The position numbers and the translations under genes are program-made. Shown in pieces: positions 36,754 to 44,647 of a DNA stretch of 64,000 nucleotides. The stretch comes from Cuspidothrix sp046080565 (lineage in GTDB: Bacteria; Cyanobacteriota; Cyanobacteriia; Cyanobacteriales; Nostocaceae). Under the pieces are notes generated by a model. That model was given only the letters and a program-made list of their open reading frames with translations. It searched no databases and was not told the origin of the DNA. How positions within the stretch are numbered: the stretch's first letter is position 1; each line of letters begins with the position of its first letter. The DNA lies in assembly GCA_046080565.1 (NCBI GenBank), contig JBJTUF010000092.1, positions 1 to 64,000 on the forward strand, read 5' to 3'.

Positions 36754-37353
36754 CTAAGCAGCTAAATTTTCAGCTACAAAATCCCAGTTCACCAAATTAT
36801 CTAAGAAATTTTTGATGAACCCAGGACGAGCATTTTTGAAATCAATGTAGTAAGCGTGTTCCCAAACGTCAATGGTGAGAAGTGCTTTTTTACCATGAGC
36901 AAGAGGGTTTTCGGCGTTGGGGGTTTTCATTACTTTGAGTGTACCACCATCATCAACTAACCAAGCCCAACCACTACCGAATTGAGTTGCCGCAGCATTA
37001 GAAAATTCTTCTTTGAATTTGTCGAAGCTACCAAAATCTTTTTCAATTCTAGCTGCTAAATTGCCTGTAGGTGCGCCGCCACCTGCGGGTTTTAAGCAAT
37101 TCCAGAAGAAAGTATGATTCCAAACTTGAGCAGCATTATTGAAAATGCCAACTTTTGTAGAGTCTTTAAAAGCGATTTGAATTACTTCTTCCAAAGATTT
37201 GGTAGCTAATTCTGTACCTTCAGTTAACTTATTGAGGTTATCTACATAAGCTTTATGATGCTTACCATAGTGATACTCAAAGGTTTCAGCTTTCATGCCA
37301 TAAGGCTCTAGAGCATAAGAATCAAAAGGTAAGGGGGGTTGTGTAAATGCCAT
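36754..37353 (-). CDS. sodB: Iron superoxide dismutase
   Basis: Converts superoxide to hydrogen peroxide and oxygen in the cytoplasm. The 199-residue product has the Fe/Mn-SOD ligands: His in FEYHYGKHHKAYV, His in VWNHTFFWNCL, and Asp plus His in DVWEHAYYIDF. AGGGAPTGNLA and FGSGWAWLV with Ala/Gln spacing point to the iron form. Start ATG at 37353. It is a single gene. Confidence 0.95.
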   Translation of the reverse strand: MAFTQPPLPFDSYALEPYGMKAETFEYHYGKHHKAYVDNLNKLTEGTELATKSLEEVIQIAFKDSTKVGIFNNAAQVWNHTFFWNCLKPAGGGAPTGNLAARIEKDFGSFDKFKEEFSNAAATQFGSGWAWLVDDGGTLKVMKTPNAENPLAHGKKALLTIDVWEHAYYIDFKNARPGFIKNFLDNLVNWDFVAENLAA

Positions 37354-37735
37354 TGTATGAAATCCTCTCTTTACTGTTTTCTAGTTGAAAGCTATCAAAA
37401 GCTCCAGAAATTCCAGGCTTTATATGGTCTGGTCTTATATCTTTAAGGATCGGGATATAAAACTTAACATTGCTATTCTACTACCAAAATGAAAATTCTC
37501 AGCACTGTCAAAGTAGTTATTCTAGAAGAGAACCCCGAAAATTGCCAGCTTTAGCCCAAATGCGCCCTTTAGGACGTTGTATAATGCGTTGCATAAGCCT
37601 TGGTACTAAATACTTTGTCTATTGCTAGAGATGATCTGGATATTGTAAATTGTTGTAGGGGAGCGATCGCTATACTGAAGATTAGGCAACAAATTTTATC
37701 AACTTGTCCTACTCAAAAATTACCATCAACAAATC
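37354..37735. other. Divergent promoter region
   Basis: The spacer between sodB (minus) and the next gene (plus) has promoters for both. I recognised no Fur-box-like palindrome. A HIP1 octamer lies near 37664. Confidence 0.45.
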
Positions 37736-38497
37736 ATGAATCAGCGACTAACTCAAGAACAATTAAACCAAATTATTGTAGAAGTTCAAGGTTTACAATT
37801 ACGTCAAGAAGCGGAATTTGATCAAAAGCAAATTCACGAAATTTTACAAGAGTTAAATTTACCACCAGAATTATTAGATGAAGCATTAATTCAATTACGT
37901 CGTCGTCAAGCTTTGGAAGTGCAACAACGGCGAAATAAAATGATTCTAGCAGGAGTAGTTGCGGCTGTAATCCTAACTGTAGGAGGATTCTTCTTTGTGA
38001 ATCAGCGACAGAATTCTTTACTCACTAATATTTCTGTTCAACAAGATAAAATTACCTTAGCAGATAATCGTAATTTGCAAACAATTGATCGTCAATCGAA
38101 TCCTGAAATTTTTTATCGTGTCACTTTAAAAGATGCCCCCATAGGTCAAAAATTATCTCTTACTTGTAATTGGATTGATCCCAGGGCTGTTTCATTCTAA
38201 AATCTGACATTTTATGTATTTACGACAATGCATCATTTTAGGCTTCAGGAATTCCATCTCACAATGGCTGAAAACACCTAAATTCGTTGCTTAAATCTAG
38301 AATGAAATAACCCTGGGATTGATCCTAATGGTCAAGTTGTTAAACAAAATAACTATCCAACCCGCGAAATTACAACTTCTATTTGGGATACCTATTGTCG
38401 TTATACTATTAATCCTACTGCACCTGTGGGTAATTGGAAAGTAGAAATATTAGTAGCAGGAAGAAAAATTAGTGATGAAACATTTGTAGTTAAATAA
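37736..38497 (+). pseudogene. Membrane-anchored hypothetical protein, disrupted by a MITE
   Basis: The N-terminal part is helical and charged (1-68), with a membrane segment at about 70-88 (MILAGVVAAVILTVGGFFFV) and an extracytoplasmic beta-type domain. The frame runs into the MITE at 38182 and stops at 38198-38200. Past the MITE it resumes in the same reading frame with the same residues WIDP, then NGQVVKQNNYPTREI and ends FVVK with TAA at 38495-38497. Removing the element and one target copy restores a protein of about 205 residues. It is not assigned to a family here; residue loss would be 60 at the C-terminus. Confidence 0.85.
38182..38315. mobile_element. 134-bp MITE with 10-bp target duplication (ISAs1-like ends)
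   Basis: Left end CAGGGCTGTTTCATTCT (38182-38198) and right end AGAATGAAATAACCCTG (38299-38315) are 17-bp inverted repeats with two mismatches. The target GGATTGATCC is present just before (38172-38181) and just after (38316-38325). CAGGG ends with 8-10 bp target duplications are features of the ISAs1 family. The interior has no coding frame, so transposase must have come from elsewhere. The ends also occur at 7667-7872. Confidence 0.9.
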
Positions 38498-38565
38498 GCT
38501 GTTGTGTATTTAGTTTGGATCAATAAATCAAATCACAAAAGTCAAATAAATTATACTTCAGACTA

Positions 38566-40260
38566 ATGTTTCCCTATCATTTTATCGGTTATTGGGGTCA
38601 TCAAAAAAAAGAACTTCTGAACCAAAATTGGCAAGGAGCAAAAAAAGAAAATTTTCTTTTCAAGATTATTTATATAGATTCTAATTCTGTACCTACTTTA
38701 CCAGAAAATACCCTTGCAGCTATTTCAGCATCGGGATTTGCTGAACCTGATATTTGGGTGAAGATAGAAAAAGATAGGTTAATTTTGGGTAGAGAAGCAT
38801 TTGGGAGAGTTCCTTTATTTTGGACTCTACAAAATAATGTCATTTGGTTTGCTTCTCAATTAAAATTACTGTTAGAAATAAAAGAAAATCCAGAAATTAG
38901 TATTTCTGGTTTATATGGTTATACTTGTTTTTCTTATATTCCTAATCCTTTAACTACTGTAAATGAGGTTTTTTCTGTAGCTGCGGGAAGTGAGGTTATT
39001 TTTGATATTGATAATCTTGGTTTTACTGAAGTTAGAAAAATTTATCAATGGACCGAATCAAAAGAACAAATTGCAGATGAAAATGTCGCAGTTTCTCAAT
39101 TACAAAAATTACTAAAAAATTCCATAGAAAACCAAATTTCTGACTTAAAAGATGACCCAGTAGGCGTTTTTCTTTCGGGGGGTTTAGATTCTTCCATAGT
39201 TGCTGCTTTATTGGTGCAAGCAGGTGTAAAAGTTCGCGCTTATGCTTTAGATTTTGGTCAGTTTGGTATTTCTGAATATCCCTATGCAGAACAGGTAGCG
39301 CAGTTTCTCAATATTCCTTTAATTAAAGTTGATGCAAGTCCCCAGAATATTAAAAATGCCATTATTCCCACAGTCAAAGCTTTAGATTTACCTTTTGGTG
39401 ATGGTGTCACTGTTCCTTTATATCTTTTAAATCAAGTTGCTTCTCAAGAAGTTCAGGTGATTTTTAATGGTGAAGGTGGTGATCAATTATTTGCAGGTTG
39501 GACAAATAAACCGTTAATTGCTGCGGGTATTTATCAAGGTGAACATCCTCAAAAAAATGAAAGTTTTATTCATCAATATTTGCGAACTTTTCACCGTCTT
39601 TGGGGTCATGAAAAACAGGTTTATCAGCCAGAAATTTATGCTCAGATTCAGGATTTAAATGCCCAGGAATGGCTATTTGATGCTCTTGATACTCGTTTTT
39701 GTCCTTCCTTGTTACATCGTTTGCGTCGTGCTAGTTTGATGTTAAAAGGAGCGCAAAATATTCATCCCCGCGCAACTGCGTTAAGTTTTGTGCATCGGTT
39801 AAATGTGCGATCGCCCTTTTGTGATTTACCATTAGCAGAATGGACTTTTCAACTATCTGGAGAACTCTGTTTACAAGGTGCTTGTGAAAAGTATATACTC
39901 AAACGTGCTGTAGAAAATCGGCTACCATCAGAAATCGTTTGGAGACAAAAACGAGGTATGGGAGTTCCCTTAACCTCTTGGTGTGTAAATAATTTTTGGC
40001 ATGATATCGGTAATTGGTTAAATCCTGGTATACTACAGGCAGAAAATATTTTTTATCCTGATATAGCAGCACACATTATTACAGGACAATTAGGAGGGAA
40101 TATTCAAGGACGACGGATAGGTGAAATACTGTGGTTATTGATAATGTGGGAACTTTGGTACACTCACATCTTTGGAATCAAACTAGGTTCAAAATCTTGG
40201 AATCATCCATTTTTATTCCCTAATTGGTTATGGAAAAAATACAAAAAATTCCAATTTTAA
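38566..40260 (+). CDS. Asparagine-synthetase-like amidotransferase lacking Cys2
   Basis: The 564-residue protein has the two-domain plan of class II amidotransferase/AsnB. The N-terminal domain ends in REAFGRVPLFW (AsnB: RDRFG-KPLYY), and the synthetase domain carries the PP-loop VFLSGGLDSS (about 201-210), the NGEGGDQLFAGW segment (AsnB: GEGADELFGGY) and YILKRAVENRLPSEIVWRQKRG. Unlike true AsnB it does not start MCG: the N-terminus is MFPYHFIGYWG, with no Cys nucleophile for glutamine. That is the pattern of beta-lactam synthetases and lasso-peptide cyclases, which use ATP to make amide bonds without glutamine. The gene overlaps the next by 31 bases, so the two are coupled. The substrate is unknown. 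Confidence 0.85.
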   Translation: MFPYHFIGYWGHQKKELLNQNWQGAKKENFLFKIIYIDSNSVPTLPENTLAAISASGFAEPDIWVKIEKDRLILGREAFGRVPLFWTLQNNVIWFASQLKLLLEIKENPEISISGLYGYTCFSYIPNPLTTVNEVFSVAAGSEVIFDIDNLGFTEVRKIYQWTESKEQIADENVAVSQLQKLLKNSIENQISDLKDDPVGVFLSGGLDSSIVAALLVQAGVKVRAYALDFGQFGISEYPYAEQVAQFLNIPLIKVDASPQNIKNAIIPTVKALDLPFGDGVTVPLYLLNQVASQEVQVIFNGEGGDQLFAGWTNKPLIAAGIYQGEHPQKNESFIHQYLRTFHRLWGHEKQVYQPEIYAQIQDLNAQEWLFDALDTRFCPSLLHRLRRASLMLKGAQNIHPRATALSFVHRLNVRSPFCDLPLAEWTFQLSGELCLQGACEKYILKRAVENRLPSEIVWRQKRGMGVPLTSWCVNNFWHDIGNWLNPGILQAENIFYPDIAAHIITGQLGGNIQGRRIGEILWLLIMWELWYTHIFGIKLGSKSWNHPFLFPNWLWKKYKKFQF

Positions 40261-41432
40261 CAACTCCATTTTCTCTAGAACTCGCTCAAGAATTATTACA
40301 AATTTACGGTTCTCCCTTATATGTTTATGATGGCGATATTTTACGCCAAACTATTTCCCATACTACAAAAGCTTTCACCTATCCCCAAACCCAGTTTTAT
40401 TTTGCGAGTGTCACCAATGGAAATATTGCATTATTAAAAATCTTTAAAAATGCCGGTTGGGGACTTCATGCAAATACACCAGGTGATATTTATTTAGGTT
40501 TAAACGCTGGTTTTACACCCCAGAATATTGTATATAGTGGAAGTAATTTGAATCGGGAGGAAATGTCACAAGTTTTAAATTGGGGTGTGAATACTTTAAA
40601 TTTAGATAGTATTTCTCAGTTACATTTATTGTCTGAAGTTTTTTTAGATCATCCACAGGAAAAGTTAAATATTGGTTTACGTTTAAACATCTCAGAAGAT
40701 AGTCGTATTGGTGTTAGTATAGCAGATTTTGATCAAGCTGTTGCTATTGCTAACCATGCAGGTTTAAAAATTTCTGGTTTACATTTTTATCGCGGTACAG
40801 GAACTAACGCAACCGTAGCTTTTACTGACGTAATTGATCAGATTCTAGAGATAGGAAAAAATTTACCAAATTGGCAATATTTAGATTTTGGTGGTGGGTT
40901 TGGTTATCCCTATCATCATCAAGGAGCAGCTTTTGATCGGGTAATTTTTGGAGATGAATTAAGTAGAAGAATTAGTAAATTACAGCAAAATATTAATTTG
41001 ATAATTGAACCAGGACGCGCTGCTGTTGCTGGTTGTGCGACAATGTTAGCAAAGGTTGTTTCTGTAAAATGGCAAAATCAAAAACAAATTATTGGGGTAG
41101 ATTCTACCGTTGCTAATATTTCCGTTCCTGCTGTACATGGAGGTTATCGAGAAATTGTAACTTGGAAAAATCCAACTTCGCAAAAGTATCTCACTGATAT
41201 TTGTGGAAATACCACATATTCACGGGATTATTTAGGAAAAAATTGCCAACTTCTCCCTTTAGAAATTGGTGATATCATCGCTATTTTAGATGTCGGTGCT
41301 TATGGTTATGCAATGTCTTCTCACTTTTTACATCGTCCCAAACCTGCGGAAGTTTTATTAGAAAATCAAAAACATCGTTTAATTAGAAAACGAGAAGATT
41401 ACAGCGTTTTACTTAATAATCAAATCTTCTAA
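40230..41432 (+). CDS. Diaminopimelate/ornithine decarboxylase-like protein lacking the PLP lysine
   Basis: The 400-residue protein has the group IV decarboxylase (alanine racemase) plan: an N-terminal barrel with QFYFASVTNGNIALLK, GLHFYRGTG, phosphate-loop YLDFGGGFG, IIEPGRAAVAG, and the C-terminal beta domain with ICGNTTYSRD and LDVGAYGYAMSS. In active enzymes the first block reads Y-A-x-K-A-N with Lys forming the PLP aldimine. Here the aligned position is Val61 (GTC at 40410-40412). The phosphate cup and C-terminal Tyr remain, so PLP or a phosphorylated ligand may still bind. ATG 40230 is chosen over TTG 40224. The protein overlaps the asparagine-synthetase-like gene by 31 bases. It is either a pseudo-enzyme partner or an enzyme with altered chemistry. 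Confidence 0.85.
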   Translation: MEKIQKIPILTTPFSLELAQELLQIYGSPLYVYDGDILRQTISHTTKAFTYPQTQFYFASVTNGNIALLKIFKNAGWGLHANTPGDIYLGLNAGFTPQNIVYSGSNLNREEMSQVLNWGVNTLNLDSISQLHLLSEVFLDHPQEKLNIGLRLNISEDSRIGVSIADFDQAVAIANHAGLKISGLHFYRGTGTNATVAFTDVIDQILEIGKNLPNWQYLDFGGGFGYPYHHQGAAFDRVIFGDELSRRISKLQQNINLIIEPGRAAVAGCATMLAKVVSVKWQNQKQIIGVDSTVANISVPAVHGGYREIVTWKNPTSQKYLTDICGNTTYSRDYLGKNCQLLPLEIGDIIAILDVGAYGYAMSSHFLHRPKPAEVLLENQKHRLIRKREDYSVLLNNQIF

Positions 41433-41434
41433 CA

Positions 41435-41498
41435 GATCCCTGACTTCTTGTTTAAATCTTGTCATCAAATAAATAATTTATCTTAGAAGTTGGGGATC
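41435..41498. repeat. Imperfect inverted repeat after the decarboxylase-like gene
   Basis: GATCCCTGACTTCT (41435-41448) and AGAAGTTGGGGATC (41485-41498) pair over 14 bases with G-T and one mismatch. A likely hairpin in the mRNA; no T run. Confidence 0.65.
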
Positions 41499-41535
41499 TT
41501 CAACACATTACAAATTACCAATTACCAAAAAACTT

Positions 41536-42837
41536 ATGAAATGTATTAACTGCGGAACTGACAACACTTTAAAAGACAGAACAGCAAACCAAGGAAGATG
41601 TAAACAATGCAATCATCCTTTTGCTTTTGAACCAACAACTATGGGAACTGTAAAAATTACAGATCCTATGTTTGCTAAAATATTATCTGATATTTCCGCT
41701 AATAATACTTTATATTTTACACCCAAACAACTTTTATATTTCTTAGATAGTCGTATCCGCAAAAAAGGATTTGTAATAGGTGCATTTATCGCTTTGTATT
41801 TATTTTTAACTATTTGGGTAACTGGTTTTTTTGGAGGACTAACAAGTGGTTTTTTACCTAACTCTTTTGTTATTGCTAACTTAGTTTATCAAATAGGAAC
41901 AATTTGGTATTTATTTAATAATACTAAGTCTACTAAACTAACTAATCCTAGTCGCAAAGCAAGTGCTAAAGTATTAAGATTTCTAGGAGTAGGAATTCTA
42001 GTTTTAGGAGGATTAATTAGTTGGTTTGCTTTAAATTCTGTTCCTGTTTTATCTATTGTAGTTATTTTAGGAATTTTGTCCATATTTTTAGGAACTCGAC
42101 AGTTAGGAAAAGTAGGAAATTTACCCCAGGAATTTTTAGTTACTCAATCTTATGTAGATAGTTGGTTAGAAAATTGGCAGCGAATTAATGGTAACGTAGA
42201 TAAAGTTTTAACAGTATCACAAGAAAAAATCGCACCTGCATCTATTAACCCCGATGTTACCGCTTATAGTTTTGATAGGTTAGTAGTTTGTGATAGTGCT
42301 AATATTGCACAATTCCTAATTGCAAATAACTTCCATTTTGAAAATAATTGTGCAATTTTGAGTATTACCGGTTATCCGCAAAGCATTTTTACCACAACTT
42401 TGGAAATGGTTAAACGTAACCCAGATTTACAAGTTTTTGCTATCCATGATTGTAGTCCTAAAGGAGTTAGTTTAGTCCATCATCTGCGTAGTAGCGAAAA
42501 TTGGTTTTTCAATAGTGATGTGACTATTATTGATGTGGGTTTATTACCTCGTCAAATTCTGGCAAATAAACGGGGAATGTTTGTCCAAAATACAGCTTCT
42601 TTAGCTAAAAAATCCACAGAATTACCTTTAGAAGTTCGTCAAACATTATCTACTGAAGAATTAGCTTGGTTAGATGCGGGTAATTCTGTCGAGTTGGAAT
42701 CCTTTTCCCCACAAATGTTAGTTAAAGTTCTTAGAAATGGTATTTCTGGAAGTATGAATTTAGCAAGTGATGATAGTAGTTTTATAGTGGTTGGTGATTC
42801 TGGGAATGATATTTACATCGTAGAAAGTTTTGGTTAA
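41536..42837 (+). CDS. Zinc-ribbon membrane protein, paralogue 1
   Basis: The 433-residue protein starts with a four-Cys zinc ribbon (CINCGTDN...RCKQCNHPF), followed by a linker (45-75), four hydrophobic segments (about 76-185) and a cytosolic C-terminal domain (230-433). The C-terminal part includes AYSFDRLVVCDSANIAQFL, SITGYPQSIF, FAIHDCSPKGVSLVHHL and GLLPRQILAN. The last two blocks, with a Asp-Cys-Ser-Pro-x-Gly, remind me of Toprim-type domains, but I cannot assign a family. The next gene is a tandem paralogue 3 bases away. Function unknown. Confidence 0.75.
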   Translation: MKCINCGTDNTLKDRTANQGRCKQCNHPFAFEPTTMGTVKITDPMFAKILSDISANNTLYFTPKQLLYFLDSRIRKKGFVIGAFIALYLFLTIWVTGFFGGLTSGFLPNSFVIANLVYQIGTIWYLFNNTKSTKLTNPSRKASAKVLRFLGVGILVLGGLISWFALNSVPVLSIVVILGILSIFLGTRQLGKVGNLPQEFLVTQSYVDSWLENWQRINGNVDKVLTVSQEKIAPASINPDVTAYSFDRLVVCDSANIAQFLIANNFHFENNCAILSITGYPQSIFTTTLEMVKRNPDLQVFAIHDCSPKGVSLVHHLRSSENWFFNSDVTIIDVGLLPRQILANKRGMFVQNTASLAKKSTELPLEVRQTLSTEELAWLDAGNSVELESFSPQMLVKVLRNGISGSMNLASDDSSFIVVGDSGNDIYIVESFG

Positions 42838-42840
42838 ATT

Positions 42841-44259
42841 ATGAAATGTATTAACTGTGGAACAGATAATAAATTACCAGAAAGAATAGTAAATGAAGGA
42901 AGATGTAAAGAATGTCATCATCCTTTTGTTTTTGAACCAACTACTATGGGTAAGTATAAGGTAACAGATGCTATGTTTGCTAAAGCGATAGCAGATATTT
43001 CTGGTAAAAATACTTTATATTTTACACCTAAACAACTATTTTATTTCTTAGATAGTCGTTTAAGACCTAAATCATTTCCCGTAATTTACATACCTGTGTT
43101 AATATTTATTTATCTTTTCTTTAATGTTTGGTTAACAGGATTCATAGGGATAGGTGGTCTTTTTTTATTAATGTTGTTGATAAGTATTGTAGGATCAATT
43201 TTATTATTTTTGGGAATACCAAATATCATGGGAATAGACATAGTAGGAATAATGATAGGATTTATTAATCCATCAAATGGTATCAATTATGTTATTATTG
43301 CTAATGCTATATCTCAACTATATATCATTTACTTCCTACAGAAATTAACTAAATCTCCAGAACTTAATTATATTGTTCGTCGTCAAACAAGTCAATCTCT
43401 ACAACTACTAGGAATATTCCTAATCATATCAGGAGTTGCTGGTAGTATTTATTTTAATTCCTATTTAATGCTGATCATTTTTCCTATTATTGGGATATTA
43501 TCAGTATATGTAGGAACAAAACAATTAAATAAAGTTCAATTAGTAAATCAAGAACCATTATTTAAGCAGATAGATTTTCAAGCATGGTTAGAAAAATGGC
43601 AAAATATTAATGGAGTCACCAGTTATCTTTTAAACAAACCACAGGAAACACTCAACCCAGCAAATATCAATCCTGAAGTTACAGCTTACAGTTTTGATAG
43701 ATTAGTAGTATGTGATAGTGCGAATATTGCACAATTATTAATTGCTAATAACTTCCACTTTGAAAACAACTGTGCAATTTTGAGTATTACAGGTTATCCT
43801 CAAAGCATTTTTGAAACAACAATGGAAATGCTACGACGTAACCCCAATTTACAAGTTTTTGCTTTCCATGATTGTAGTCCTAAAGGTGTTAGCTTAATCC
43901 ATCATCTTCGTAGTAGTGAAAATTGGTTTTTTAATAGTGATGTAACAATTATTGATGTGGGTTTATTACCTCGTCAAATTCTGGCAAATAAACGGGGTAT
44001 GTTTATCCAAAATACAGCTTCTCTAGCCAAAAAATCTACAGAATTACCTTTAGAAGGCTGTCAAACATTATCTGCTGAAGAATTAGCTTGGTTAGATGCG
44101 GGTAATTTTATAGAATTGGAATCTTTTTCATCACAAATACTGATTAAAGTTCTTAGAAATGGTATTTCTGGAAGTCTGAATTTAGAAAGTGATGATAGTA
44201 GTATGATTTTAATAGGTGATTCAGGTAATGATATTTATATGGTGGAAAGTTTTGGTTAA
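42841..44259 (+). CDS. Zinc-ribbon membrane protein, paralogue 2
   Basis: A 472-residue paralogue of the preceding gene, starting 3 bases after its stop. The zinc ribbon (CINCGTDN...RCKECHHPF) and the C-terminal domain from AYSFDRLVVCDSANIAQ onward are nearly identical, while the membrane region is about 40 residues longer and strongly diverged. This uneven divergence suggests gene conversion at the ends or selection on the membrane part. The two are surely one operon. Function unknown. Confidence 0.75.
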   Translation: MKCINCGTDNKLPERIVNEGRCKECHHPFVFEPTTMGKYKVTDAMFAKAIADISGKNTLYFTPKQLFYFLDSRLRPKSFPVIYIPVLIFIYLFFNVWLTGFIGIGGLFLLMLLISIVGSILLFLGIPNIMGIDIVGIMIGFINPSNGINYVIIANAISQLYIIYFLQKLTKSPELNYIVRRQTSQSLQLLGIFLIISGVAGSIYFNSYLMLIIFPIIGILSVYVGTKQLNKVQLVNQEPLFKQIDFQAWLEKWQNINGVTSYLLNKPQETLNPANINPEVTAYSFDRLVVCDSANIAQLLIANNFHFENNCAILSITGYPQSIFETTMEMLRRNPNLQVFAFHDCSPKGVSLIHHLRSSENWFFNSDVTIIDVGLLPRQILANKRGMFIQNTASLAKKSTELPLEGCQTLSAEELAWLDAGNFIELESFSSQILIKVLRNGISGSLNLESDDSSMILIGDSGNDIYMVESFG

Positions 44260-44644
44260 AGTTCACATTCCGCACCGCTAAAGATGCAACTTTTGAATTG
44301 ACAGATGCGATATTGCTGACAGGAAATATTTATTGCCTAGCAGACTTGTCTTGATCACCAGTATTTAGGGTTTGCTGAAAAAGTTTTGTGGTGACACTTG
44401 TTTCAAGAGTTTGATAGGAGTAATTTTTCTTTTGTGTAGAAATTAATAGGACTTACGCAAAAACTCTCCCAAACTCCTATTTCTCTGTGTTCTCTGCATT
44501 CTCTGCGGTTCGATATTCCGTGACTAGTGCGTAAGTCCTGATTAAGTGCAAGGTTTTTGAGTTCCGACTTCGTAAAATCTTGCACTTTTTTCACCTGAGA
44601 ACGCCTCAAACCCTTGACCTGTCTTCACATTTATTCAGCAAACC
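44260..44644. other. Transposase fragment and nested elements between the paralogues and cupA
   Basis: 44263-44352 contains FRTAKDATFELTDAILL and TGNIYCLADLS in one frame, ending in TGA. This resembles the N-terminus of a cyanobacterial IS transposase and is a decayed fragment. It is followed by the nested element of 44366-44647. No intact gene is present. Confidence 0.5.
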
Positions 44645-44647
44645 CTA
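44366..44647. mobile_element. 282-bp element with TAGGGTTTGCTGAA ends, carrying a nested element
   Basis: TAGGGTTTGCTGAA (44366-44379) is perfectly inverted as TTCAGCAAACCCTA (44634-44647). The interior holds a GGACTTACGCA/TGCGTAAGTCC element (44449-44538), itself without a transposase. The right end overlaps the cupA stop codon (44645-44647). This is a MITE-like element into which a second one inserted. Confidence 0.75.
44449..44538. repeat. GGACTTACGCA element, copy G (variant, nested)
   Basis: Ends GGACTTACGCA and TGCGTAAGTCC match copies A-F, but the interior is unrelated and carries CTCTGTGTTCTCTGCATTC plus CTCTGCGGTTCG. The ends alone define the family. Confidence 0.75.
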
